From contig WBMW01003963.1 of NCBI GenBank assembly GCA_013396635.1, forward strand, positions 390,374-454,373: a DNA stretch of 64,000 nucleotides, read 5' to 3'. Shown piece by piece: positions 11,416 to 22,922 of the stretch. This DNA is from Penelope pileata. Taxonomy: Eukaryota > Chordata > Aves > Galliformes > Cracidae. Position 1 is the stretch's first letter, and each line of letters begins with the position of its first letter. A program made the translations under genes and the position numbers. A model generated the notes under the pieces. It had not been told where the DNA came from. It was given only the letters and a program-made list of their open reading frames with translations, and did not search any database.

Positions 11416-14400
11416 CATGTGTGCATTGCCAAAGCTGTATTTAGGGCCCTTATAATAAGCAGTGCTGTGCAGTGGTTCTGGATGTGACGGACTGGACCTC
11501 ATATTTTGTTTTCTGTGACTTGAGGAGCCTATATCATTCCCTCCAAGGCAACACTTCCAAAATTCAATAACAGTTGGGAGAAGATGCTTATCAATTGGTT
11601 CACTGAAATGAAATTATGCAGAAAGTTTACAGCATTGCATTTAAGTCTTCATCAAGACTTAATGAGGCCACAGCCTTTACTAAGTAAAGCACCATTGATG
11701 TATTCCCATAAATGCTGTTGAAATCAGTCTGCCCCTGGACAATTTGTACATCAGTTGTCCTTCTCCCAAGGCAAAACTTCTCAGCAATAAAGACATTCTC
11801 ATCACAAAGTCCTCACTGGCTTGCAGCATCCCTCTTGTACTTATACTAGGAATAAAGGCTTCAACTTGGGCTTTACCTGTGGTCACACAGGAGGTGGGCA
11901 GATGTGTTCAGAACAAGATTCCCCATCAGGCATGCAAAGCTACCAGAGTGTAAGAGCTCCCTTGCTTCCAGCTGAAGTGGTTTGCCAGATACTTTGTGTT
12001 CTGCCTTTCTCTAATCTTTTAGCCAGGTGACTTCTATCAACGTGTATCTGATGGCTGGTACACCTGAGTGGTATTAGGTAGGACAGGGATAGTATGAAGT
12101 ACGAAGGAGGAAAGAGAAACTGAGAAATTTCAGGCTCACCAGTAGAGGCTTTTCCCTCTGTCTTTTAAAAAAGCTTCAGAGATAACTTGAACAACTGAAA
12201 TCACAGGCGGATATGATTCAAAACTATTCTGGGCTTGTTAAACTATTTTTAAAAATGCAAAAGCTTTTATTAGCTTAACATACTATTTCAATCCACACGA
12301 GTAAAGCAAAGTGTGTCTTCGTTATTCTGTCAAGATTATGCACATTTCCCTCCTGACTCACAACCACACTGATCATAATGGTTTTAATTGATATTCATGT
12401 GCATGCCATATTTACTTCTGCAGAGTTCCCGTGTAATTGAGCAATAGTTAATGGGCACTTAGGACTCTATTCACAGGAGATTACAAATGTGTGTGTATTG
12501 GGGAGCTTTTCCCTGTGGAGTTTCCATGTGTCTGGATAGGTGCATAATCAGCACGCCAGTCATCAGACACAGCAGCTGACACTTGCGGCCCAGTGAGGTC
12601 TTGAAGGAGGCAAATTCTCAGCTTTTTCCCAATTTGGATGGGGGGTTGGGGAGGAGATCATTAAGAATCAGGGCTGCTCTGCAGAGCCAGAGATAGCATC
12701 CCTGAAGATTCAGCTGCTATTTAGGTGAACTGCCTTTAGTAAGGCAGGCTGTCTCTTTCATTTTCTCTGTTTTAGGCAACCTCGCAGCCTGCCTGGACCT
12801 TCCCCAAACTCCCATCAGTGGGGCACATGGCAGCCCTCATCCAGGGCTGTTGCAGGATCGGCCAAATGATATTCCTCCTCATATTCATATTTTGGCTGTA
12901 GCCACAAATGTTCTCCAAAAATCATCAGAAAAACTGGGAGCTCTGAGACCCAGCAGCAGTCTGCTGTGCCTCTCCGCTGTGAAACCTTTAAGATGTAGCA
13001 GTATCACACTTAGAGAGCAGACCTCACTGAGCAGAAACCAAAGCACTTCACAAATTACAGGGAGGAATCTTGTTAACTCCCTCCTGATAAGCTCTCCCTC
13101 CCAGTCTGCAATGCAGCAGCTGGTTCACAGCCCGCAGCAGCACTGCGTGGTGGCTCTGGGCAGCAAGCAGCACTCGGTGCTGCATGCCTGACATGGCAGG
13201 GGGAAAGAAAGCAGGCGTGGTGTGACTCCTTGGATTGGACAGTGCCTTCTATGCATACATTTGGGGAAGGTTTTGAAGGAGGCTGAGTGTGATGAGATGT
13301 TGACTTCCCTGGGATTTGTAAGTTAATGGAATGAGGGAGAGGAGTGAATGAAGATGAGCTATCTAACAACACTGTCTCATCTGTGTGTTGAGTAGAAAGC
13401 AATACAGATTCTCATTTTCTTTCTCTTTTAATCTTCTTTTTCTCTGCTAATCAGTATTGCACAGAGTTCAGTCTGCACTTGCTACTAATAATATCAGACT
13501 CTTGAAATGGTTAAAGCATTATTTCAACAAAGTCTAGAAGATATGTCTGAAGATAACCTCTGATTAAGCATGAAACTGGGCTTCCCACAGCATAACTGCC
13601 ATCAGCAAAGATGTCCCACCGGGAGGGAGCTCAAAGTTTCTGAGGATGGTACTATACTAACTGCTTAGTTCAGCAAAATTACCTTTCCTGTTGTTCAGGA
13701 AACAGTGAAGCTACTCACCTCCATAGCAGAAAGTAAAAAAAAGTTCTCCCTAGGTTTCAGAATTGCATATAGTTGATATGAAAGAAAGATCTACTGTGAT
13801 TTGTGGGGAGAAATGTAAAAATATTTGCTATCAGAATTAAGATACAAGATAGCTTACATTACGTATTTCTTATACATGGATTTCCCTGTTGTAGGTCTAC
13901 AGTTATCACAATGTATTCACGTGATGATAATCTTCAGGTGGAACAGCTCCAGCAAGCACAAATGAATGTGGGAAGCCTTTCTTACGTTTGTCATGCTTGA
14001 AATAAGTCTCTGCTGTTGAAAAGAACAATAACAGCATTTCCTGCTGGTCCTTTATTACATCCATCGTGATAAATGCTTTTCTGGACCATGATATGATTGA
14101 ATGTGAAAACACTGACTTAGCATGTCAAAATCCTGGCTGGATGACAGTCAGGTATTGTTACAAACTAGAAATTGAGGAACCATCCAAAAAATGTGGCAAT
14201 GCCTTTGCTCCAGCCTGAGAATGCTAATCTTGATTTCAAGGTATGCTATGTTGATACCAGTTCTGATGTGCACTGTGCATTTCTTCTTGAACTACAGAGT
14301 CTGTTCTTGCTGAAAGTGTTCATTTTGGAGAGCCTCAGAGAGTTCTCAGTGAACCTCAATGAGTTCATTTCATGTTTATTACTGAATCTTGTTTTTCAGA

Positions 14401-14818
14401 TGAGATATGGAATAAATCCAGAAAACTCTGTTCCACTGCTGCCTGATCTTACACGAGTTCTCAGTTCTTCACCAATTCCACGGGTTTTCTTAGAACAATC
14501 CAAAGACCAGACCCGTGTAAGGATGGGGATGATGCCCAGCAGCATCTTAATGGTTACAGAACTCATCCACTGTGTGCAAGACTTAGATGCAGTGTTTTTC
14601 TCTGCATTATGTCATTTCTACCTTTCCATTTTACTTTCTATTTGAGTGTTCTGTCCTCCAAGGCAGAAAGAATTCTAGGATGGGATTTTTACCCTTCTGC
14701 AAGACTTCCAGTTCCTGTGGAAGACTAAGATATTCACTTGGTATTATGGATTCAGGGGGATTTACAACTATCCGCCTATGAATTAGATATAGCATCACTC
14801 ACAAACTCAATATCTATT
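11416..14818. other. Unique non-coding DNA, one exon-like segment
   Basis: Mostly unique AT-rich sequence. A moderately GC-rich patch at about 13080-13200 contains a 7-bp stem-loop, GCAGCAC-TCG-GTGCTGC, at 13167-13183. Open frames of 113 codons (12850-13191) and 157 codons (14172-14645) have no recognised homology. Within the second, 14400-14516 has exon architecture (see findings). Confidence 0.4.
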
Positions 14819-14925
14819 CATAGAATCATAGAATCTGAGAATCGTTAAGGTTGGAAAAGATCACTAAGATCATCAAGTCCAACCACTAACCCACCACCAC
14901 CATGCCCACTAGACCATGTCCCATC
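14819..14925 (-). mobile_element. CR1 LINE 3'-terminal fragment
   Basis: Starts with the reverse-orientation CR1 tail (CATAGAATCATAGAATC), then GGTTGGAAAAGATCACTAAG, ATCATCAAGTCCAACC and a CCCACCACCACCATGCCCAC block. This 3' end differs from the copies at 4596 and 50656 (AAGATCACTAAGATC rather than GACCTCGAGAGATC), so it belongs to another CR1 subfamily. It is about 105 bp long, with no coding part. Confidence 0.87.
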
Positions 14926-16062
14926 ATGCTTGTATCCAAAAGTCCAGTGATTACATTGTTCTAAGTGATACAGTTACTTCGTTGTTGTCTGCAGTAGAGG
15001 AAGAAGAATTAAAGAAGAATTACCTCTTAGGATGCTAAATGCCAGTGTCTGACCTTATCAAGAGCTCTCATAGTGAACTGTACATCTGTTCCAGAATCTA
15101 CCCAAATGGGCAGACACATTATGCTGTATAATGTTGGTAATGATTAGTATAGAAAGGGCATTTGTGAGTTGGATTTTGACCTTTAGTAGTGACGAAGTTG
15201 AAGTGTTCATGGAACATCTTAGCAATACAAACTAGTCACATCATTTGGCAGAGTTGCTCCTGAATGTGTAAGAATAGCTTAGAGGACCAGATGTTTTGGA
15301 GGCTCTCACGGGGATACTGTTTTCCTCTCAGTACAATGAGCAACAGCAGTTTCCAGGATGCAGCTCAGCTCCAGTGAAACAAATCAGCTTCCACTGGCAT
15401 GGAGAGAAAAGGGAGCGAGGCCTGAGAGCCCTGTGTTTCAGCAAGACAAACTGAGCATCACCTCAGTTTTGCTTTAGTATCATGCTGAAATACTGCTCAG
15501 TGTGATGTATATATAGTTTTGCTTATATCAGATTTTAAATGTGTTTATCACTTTCACGTGGCCAAAAAATATCTCAATGCTCTGAATGGAGTAAGTTTTG
15601 GATATTATTTTCTGTGAGATGTTACAAATTTGCATGTGGGGATCCAGAACAAAAAAAAAAAAAATTTAAAGTTTTGAACCAAAATGGAATTTAAAATATT
15701 GAAATTTCCAAGAAATGTGAAGTTTCATTTTTTGTAAACATTAATTACATTTATAAATGCTTTCCATACTTCTATACAGAACCCAAACTCAATCATTTCC
15801 TAAAATGAGAGGCAGGAAAAGGCTTTCTGTATCAAACACCTGCCTCAGATTGAAATCCATTCTAAAAAAAAAAAAAAAAAGGCTGTATCTCTTTCTTAAG
15901 ACTGAGAGAAAAAAACTCATAAATTGTCCTTTCCAGTTTACAAAGAAAATATCTGCAGACTATTTTCCATACCTCAGTTGAGGCTTCTAAAGCTGTCCAA
16001 ATAGATTCATTTATGGAAAATTCTTGTACTTTTCTGAAAGTGCTACAACCAATGAAGGTGGA
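14926..16062. other. Unique non-coding DNA with A-tracts
   Basis: Unique sequence with uninterrupted A runs at 15651-15664 (14 A) and 15864-15880 (17 A). Neither is preceded by a recognisable retroposed gene. A 59-bp exon-like segment at 15532-15590 is described in the findings. Confidence 0.45.
15864..15880 (+). repeat. A17 homopolymer
   Basis: Seventeen uninterrupted A residues. The sequence upstream shows no processed pseudogene or LINE body, so it is listed only as simple sequence. Confidence 0.9.
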
Positions 16063-16194
16063 AGACTTTTTTGTTGGCGACATGGACAGTGGGATCGAAT
16101 GCACCTTCAGCAAGTTTGCAGATGATGCCAAGTTGTGTGGTGCAGTCGACACACCAGAGGGAAGGGATGCCATCCAGAGGGACCTGGACAGGCT
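16063..16194 (+). mobile_element. CR1 LINE fragment, RT catalytic region, left of assembly gap
   Basis: The translated segment contains the reverse-transcriptase core: a D-M-D-S-G-I-E block, then SKFADDAKLCGAV and DTPEGRDAIQRDLDR. It is homologous to residues 210-247 of the 488-codon CR1 frame at 50750-52216. FADD is the metal-binding motif of the polymerase site. The copy is 5'-truncated at about 16063. At 16194 it runs into the Ns, and the right part of the same element resumes at 16357. Confidence 0.88.
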
Positions 16195-16356
16195 NNNNNN
16201 NNNNNNNNNNNNNNNNNNNNNNNNNNNNNNNNNNNNNNNNNNNNNNNNNNNNNNNNNNNNNNNNNNNNNNNNNNNNNNNNNNNNNNNNNNNNNNNNNNNN
16301 NNNNNNNNNNNNNNNNNNNNNNNNNNNNNNNNNNNNNNNNNNNNNNNNNNNNNNNN
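16195..16356. other. Assembly gap (162 N)
   Basis: Run of 162 Ns inside a CR1 element. Reading frames that cross it are artefacts of unknown bases. The flanking CR1 coordinates imply about 614 missing bases, judging by the uninterrupted copy at 50656-52217, so the gap size is probably an estimate. Confidence 0.99.
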
Positions 16357-16552
16357 CTGTGAGGGTGGTGAGACACTGGAACAGGTTGCCCAGAGAAGTC
16401 GTTGATGCTCCCTCCCTAGAAGTATTCAAAGCCAGGCTGGATGGGGCTTTGAGCAACCTGGTCTAGTGAGCAGTGTCCTTGCCCATGGCAGGGGGCTTGG
16501 AACAAGATGATCTCTAAGGTCCCTTCCAACCTGAACCGTTCTATGATTCTAT
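16357..16552 (+). mobile_element. CR1 LINE fragment, 3' end, right of assembly gap
   Basis: Encodes the CR1 ORF2 C-terminus (VRVVRHWNRLPREVVDAPSL up to the stop after SNLV). The 3' untranslated block follows (CCCATGGCAGGGGGCTTGGA, TCCCTTCCAACCTGAACCG), then the terminal TTCTATGATTCTATGAC units. It is about 95% identical (about 10 differences in 195 bases by eye) to the matching part of the copy at 34924-35276, so both come from the same relatively young subfamily. Confidence 0.92.
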
Positions 16553-19500
16553 GACTTTGGGGAAGGAAACAAGAATGTTTGGACGTGTTCAGTGGTCACT
16601 CAGACTTTGGCCACTGAACTTGCAATAGCTCCTACTTGCCTTACTGAGCAGTGAGATGCGGACCCAGATCAAAACCTCTCTCATAACCATCTGTTAAATT
16701 TTGGATGCATTTCTGAACACAGCCAATGTCTATTTTCACTGGAAATACTAACAGACTCTCCTATATCCCAACTTAGCTTGGTCACTCTGTCATCGTAGTA
16801 TCCCTCTTTGCTGCATTCCACTGTTGCCATCTTCCTGCAGCCAGGAATAGCAATCCCATGCCACAAACAGACCTCATTGTGGCTAACTTACAGTGTTTCT
16901 GCTCATGTGGGAAAAAGAAGAAAAATTCAAATTCTAGTTCCCCTCTCCACCAGACAAGTACAAATCTTCAGAAAGGATTAGGTGCTGAATTGTACTGTCA
17001 CTTTTTCTCACCTACACTACCACCCACTAAAACAAAATTATTGGGTTAAATTCAGTAAACTTCTGTAGAAGTTCCTTACAGAGTGTCAAGCTCATCATCT
17101 TAAAGTTTAATGACAGATGTGACTTAACACTATGCTGAAGTTTCTGTGCAACTCCACACGCATGGAGCTGCTCCAAAGAGGCTATTTTAAATACTCATCT
17201 GCAGGGAGCTTCCAGTATATTAGGAAGGCATTGGAGAACATTATCTCCCAAAAAAGGGGAACAGGTTTATGACAAATGTACAGCCAGCTAGGTGTGCGTG
17301 GCTTTCTGCTCTGCAAAAAGAGGGTTAATAATAATTTTGTTGCAACCTTAAAAAGAATAGAAGGAAGACTTGCTAGTTTGATGGCATTTGTGTACCATAA
17401 ACATCAACTGCACTACACAAGGATGCTAAACCATCCTTCCTTAAGGAGGCTGTTAAAATTCTAAACTGGGAGCTTATGACTTGCATGACCACAGAGTGTT
17501 GTAACTTATCATCGCATACAGTCACATAGCATTGAATGCTGTTCCTGCGTAACTCCAACCAGTTTAGAATATAATTACAAAGCTTAAGGAACTGAATGAG
17601 TTGCATAAGTTAACATAAAGATAGCATCGAAAGCACTTTTCTTATAGTGCTACCTACTCATCTACAAATACTTGTAAAAATATAGAATGCAGCTAACAAT
17701 AAGAATTGCATCTAATGCACTTTCTTTGTGGAAGTGTATATAAACATGCACAAAGAAAGAGTGAATATATTTATATATGTGGTATTTCTTCATTTTGTTT
17801 TAAAAGAACTTTTTGTTAATGTGTTTGAACAGTCTCTTGGAGTCTTCAGTTCTGGGGAAAGTGGATTGTGTGACAATAACAAACATTAAGCTACTGTTAT
17901 TTAACAAAATTGGTTAAAAGTAATTCCACAGCCATCATATTTCTAATTAAGTTTGAAAGTGATGCATAACAAAAGGACTCAGAGAAACTTTAATTTCATA
18001 TTCCAAACTAGTTAGTCCTATTTGTTTGCTTTGAATCACTCATTTCAATAAGGTGAAAACTTGTGTTAATCCTCCATTCATCAGTTGCCTGGGTGCGTGT
18101 GAAATGAGTCATGTGGACAAAATAAACCACTGCTAGCCGCAATATTCCATTGTCCTTTAAGCTTCTTCAAGGGGCCTCTTCACAGGTACCAAAAAGCCAC
18201 TCTAGACACTTCACATATTTTTGAAGATCCTCCCTTTTTTCACATCGCACATTACTCACTCATTGAAGAATAGCAGAAAACAGGCATAAAATGAAGGAAA
18301 AGCTGAAGTGGGCCAAACTCATTTTCTACACAGAGAGAGATAATTGGCACTGCAGTAATTTTGGAGAACTGAATTAAATGAATAAATTGTGACATGGGAA
18401 AAACTGAAAAGGACAACAGTTTCCTGGCTAGCACACAATAGTTACTTTGGACAGCATTTTTCTTGGAGACCAATTGATAAAACAGGACAAAAATGTTTTT
18501 CCCATTAATTGCTTTCAAACATTGTCCTGCTAAATGCCCAATTAAAAGGTAGAAGTGTGAGCTTCTTTTTTGCTTATAATGACCACATATTGGGGGAAAA
18601 AAATCAGTAGCAACGTCCTAGCATTTTCTTTTGTGGATGTGGAATAAAAACATCAATGGAAAAAGGTTCTTAGCTTACCTTAAACTAAAACAGCAGCCTC
18701 AAAGGCTACAGAGCAGCATGGGGGTGAGGATGGGGTGGTGAATGGTGGGACACATACAGTATCACTGCTCTATGTTGAAACTATCATTTATACTCCCTCC
18801 AAAAAAAGTTTTCATAATACATAAACAAAGGTTCATAAATTGTCAACTGGTATTTTGAATGAAATACAAATGGGATTATTGCATGTCCAAGAAAGAAACA
18901 GCTATGTATAAAAACCTTGTACCAAAACTTTACCACAGTTGATTTTAAAATACAGTCCTAAAAACATGATTTTCTGACCTTTAAAAAAAAAAATCCAGTG
19001 GGTCAAACAAGCAAAAGGCCCTGGAATCAAACTTATTTCTGAGATAACTCCATTGAATTAAAAGGAGCTTAATTCCTCACCTTCCACTAATGATGCTGCT
19101 TGAGATCTTAAAGAGCTGTCATTGCCAGTTCATGCTATAAACATTAATCACTTGTTCTAATGGTATTTTTTAACAGCGATTCATAGCCACGAGGAAATGC
19201 TTCTGTTCTAGATGGGACTAACCTAAATCTTGTAAACTCACTTTAAGAGGAATATCCTGGTAACAAAGTACATTTTGTCTGTCCATAACTCTTACCTGCA
19301 CATCAGGAATGCTTACGTGGTTCACAGTGCTTTAAAATTTTTTGCAGACCCTCATGAATGCTTACCACAAGCCTTAAACTGAAACCTCTGTAAAGATGAA
19401 ATAGTTGTACAGATTAGGTACAAAACATCTAACACGGCCTTGCACCAACCAGTAATATTCAGGGAATCAGTGATGTGTATAGTTCTGTTTGGCTGAATTT

Positions 19501-22500
19501 AGTAACAAATCCTTCCTCCAGTGAAGCAAATTATCTCTAATGTTCAAGGTGCTGGCAACTCTCTGGAACAGAGGGTGCAAGAATTGGTGCTCCAAAATGA
19601 AGCATCACTGCTGGTCAGGGAGTTTCTCCCAGCTGTGTACAGGTTCTTCCCAGAGCTTTCACTGAGTTACACTGCAGGTGCACACCACTGCATGCAAACA
19701 CTGGGGGCATGTATCCCAATCCATCTAAGCTCCTGCAGAAAAGAAGACAAGAAAATGGAAGTCCCCTCCTAACAGGAAAGTAAGGGGGAAAAGTCAAATG
19801 CTCTGCATTTTTTAAGGTGAATTTACAGTTTAAAATCTGGAAATGTGTCCGGGTGAGAGGACAGTAGGAGATGCACATTCTCCTGGCAGCACTGAGCTGC
19901 TGTATTCACAATGGAGATCTTTTGTGCATATGTTGTGGCTGGATGGGCCATCCACACAGCCCCAGTGCCAGCATGAGTGGCCCTTTCAGAGCCACTTCTA
20001 AGCCAAAAAAGAGAAAACTTCTGAGGATATCCAGATTATAGTGATACAAGTTTTGACTCTCAGAAGTCCACGTGAAATTTTCTTCCTTTGTAACAGAAAA
20101 GAGACTGGTCCCTTTGGGGCAGTAGATTTCATCCTCTTTCCTGAGGCACTGATTAAGCAAGTACTTAAGCACCTGAGTGACTATAAGCACATAAAAGATT
20201 GCACTGAGTCAGTTAGAAGTTAGCCAAGTGCTGAAAAAGACCTTGCTAAGGGAAAGTTGCTGTGCAGAGCTATCTATTAACAGGAGCACAAAGGCAAAAA
20301 AATACTGCATGGCTCTTCTGCACTTTTTTGCAATATTCACTGGCATTCAGACAGTTACATGGAACAGAACCTGCTCACAATTTTGGAATCATTAGTTAAG
20401 TTTCACAGAAAAAATCTCTTTTGCTTTATGACATTCATGATTTTTATTCATCTACCTAAAGGTTTTACCCCAATAAGGTTCAATGTTTTAACTTCAAAAT
20501 TCATGTGTCGTTCTCACACATAAACAAGGGATATGAATGTCACATTCAAATGTCATATAAAGTAGGTCAAAAGGAAGTTGTGCTAAGAGATTTTAGGATT
20601 CATGTGCCATTATTGTTACCTCACTGTACACAATATCTTGTTTGGAATGAGAACACTATCACAACAAAGTGCCATGTCGTGATCAACACATAGGAACTCA
20701 TGTTTTGTCAGCCTCTACAGACGGATCTAAACATTACAAGATTGTGTTCTGTTAAGCCATACAGAAAGTCGAAAGCTCTTGTGTATTCTAACTTGAGTTT
20801 CTACCACTTCTGTGTCCAAGGACTGCACTCTTACTCTTTCCAGCATCACTGCATCCAACATTTTCTTTCTGTTGCTTTTTAACTATTCATTATCTGGTAC
20901 CAATCATATTCTAGAATGCTACCGCCTTGAAAATATGCCTTGTTTTCTTCCCTAGAGTTTCATTCTTTCAGGATCCTAAGCTCAAACATAGAATCGAACC
21001 CTTGCTTCCTTCATGTCAATTCTGTACATAATAACATAGCACTATAAACATCAATTAAGCTATTGAGGTTCTAATATTCTTACTGGGAATATTGATATTT
21101 TACTGGCTCTTTTTTACTGTCCATGCCTTGCATGATCTGCATAAAAAGTAATGCACTTTTTCTATTTTTGAAACACTATAATGATAATTTTAAAATGTTT
21201 AGTGTGCAGTCTCCAACATTCATGCTTTGTAATGCTTTGCCTTCAACCGTATATAAACACCTTTTGAAGGCTGTAAATGAGTGGGCATCTCTTTTAAGCA
21301 AAAATTTATTAAGCATTAAATGAGTAAAAGTCCAACAGCAACTTATCATTAAGGTCTTTGTCACCAGATCCATTATACATTAATGATTTCAAACTGAAGA
21401 AAGCTGAATTTACATGTACCTTGTATATCAATAATAATCATAGTAGATACTAAAATTATTGCATGTTCTTAACAGTACTCTGCTGATTATTATAGCTTCT
21501 ATGGGAATATAAAACAGATAATTTGTGTCCCCCAAGCAATTTATACAATATGATTTTTTTTATGTCCCTGCTACTTGAAATGGAATTAGTGAAGGCAGTA
21601 TGTTATCCTCAGTCACCATCCATCAGAAGTTACGTTAAAATTGATTAAAGTGTTACTTATCTTAACTACTTGTGACCTATTTTCTTTCAAACCTGTCACA
21701 CATACATATAAGATTAAATATACTGTAGGAACTGTATATTTATATGTGCAAGGATGAAAATTTGGATTTTAGAACATAATATAGCAGCTGACTGTTTCCA
21801 GAAGAGCAACTTTCTGAACATTAAGAAGATGTTAATGGGGTGTATGTAATTTTAACATGATGCTGGATAGTGGGAGTTTTCTTAGCGACTCACGTTTATT
21901 CCCATTCTCCATATTCTTCTTTTCCTTATTCTTTTCTTTCCCATTTTTCCTTCTCCCTCTCTCTTTTTGACCATCTCTACCTTCATCTTTTTAATAGATG
22001 CTTCTCACATCTCTTTCAGAAAGAGCCTTGCTCCAAAGCAGATTTTGTAACAAAGTAAGCTGCCAAAATGAAGGAAGAACACAAATGAAACTAAGTATTT
22101 TTTCATGTCCATTGACCTTTCCATTGCCAGTTCAACTGTCCAGATCCACTTTCAGATACCAAGTATTTGTTGCAGGGACAGAAATCATGGCCTGCTATTC
22201 TATTACTTCAAGGCAGAATCTTGAAAGTGCTGCAGAAACACAGGCATTTGTAAGAGTCTTGCTGTGGGCAACAAACATTTTGGAGCACTTACAAAATTCA
22301 AACAAGTTATCTTTATTGGTCATTAAAAGAAACAGAAGGAAAGATGGGATTCACTGAGACCTTCTTAGAAATAATCTGATGCACTGCACAAACAATCTTT
22401 CAAAACTGAGATCCTGTAACACAAGTAAAATGCAATCGCTCCCCTTACCTGCACTGTTGACACTGCACATGGAAAACCATGTCCTGTTTGAGACACCTCA

Positions 22501-22514
22501 GTACAAACAGGATT
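16553..22514. other. Unique non-coding DNA, no gene recognised
   Basis: About 6 kb of AT-rich unique sequence. No repeat family or coding homology was recognised. A strongly pyrimidine-rich stretch at 21890-22018 ends in a consensus splice acceptor (see findings). Confidence 0.45.
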
Positions 22515-22922
22515 TTGGCAAATGGGAGTGAGGATCATCAAGACACTTGGAAAGGATGAAGCACGTTATATACAAGAGAGACTGAGGATGCTGGGCCTAT
22601 TTAGTCTAGAAAAGGGAAAACTAAAAAGGGATCTAATTGTTGGTTTCAATTACCTAATGAGAGGTTATGAAGAAAGCAGAGCCAAACTCTTTTCAGAGCT
22701 ACACAGAAAAGGAAGAATATGTAAAGACAACAAGGTACAGCAAGGGAAACATGGCACGAACATGAGGAACAAGCTGCCCAGGAAGGCTTTGATATCTCCA
22801 TCTTGGAAGATTAAAGTTGATCGGATACATTCCTGAGCAACCTACTCCAATGACAGCCCTGCTATGAAAGGACCATTTGACAAGGTGATCTCCAAAGTCC
22901 TGTTCAAGGTAGATAATTCTAT
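22515..22922 (+). mobile_element. Old CR1 LINE fragment with internal deletion
   Basis: CR1 ORF2 C-terminal blocks are visible in order: AGGATCATCAAGACACTTGG, then GAGAGACTGAGGATGCTGGG, TTTAGTCTAGAAAAGGGAAA, GCCAAACTCTTTTCAGAGCT, AACATGAGG, and AAGCTGCCCAGGAAGGC. The 3' block is CAAGGTGATCTCCAAAGTCC, ending TTCTATG. Between AACATGAGG and AAGCTGCCC the usual FFTVRVTEHWNR-coding part is missing, so there is an internal deletion. Divergence is high. It resembles the copy at 49918-50255 more than the young copies. Confidence 0.82.

Noticed and set aside
14172..14645. 157-codon open frame as a complete gene
   Set aside because: Most of it has low-complexity hydrophobic content and no homology. 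Only the internal exon-like part is kept as a finding.
16013..16466. Open frames running through the N block
   Set aside because: They translate unknown bases. The real content is two pieces of one CR1 copy.
20985..21003. Minus-strand GGTTCGATTCT resembling a tRNA B box
   Set aside because: The flanks do not form a T-arm stem and no A box lies at the proper distance upstream, so there is no tRNA.
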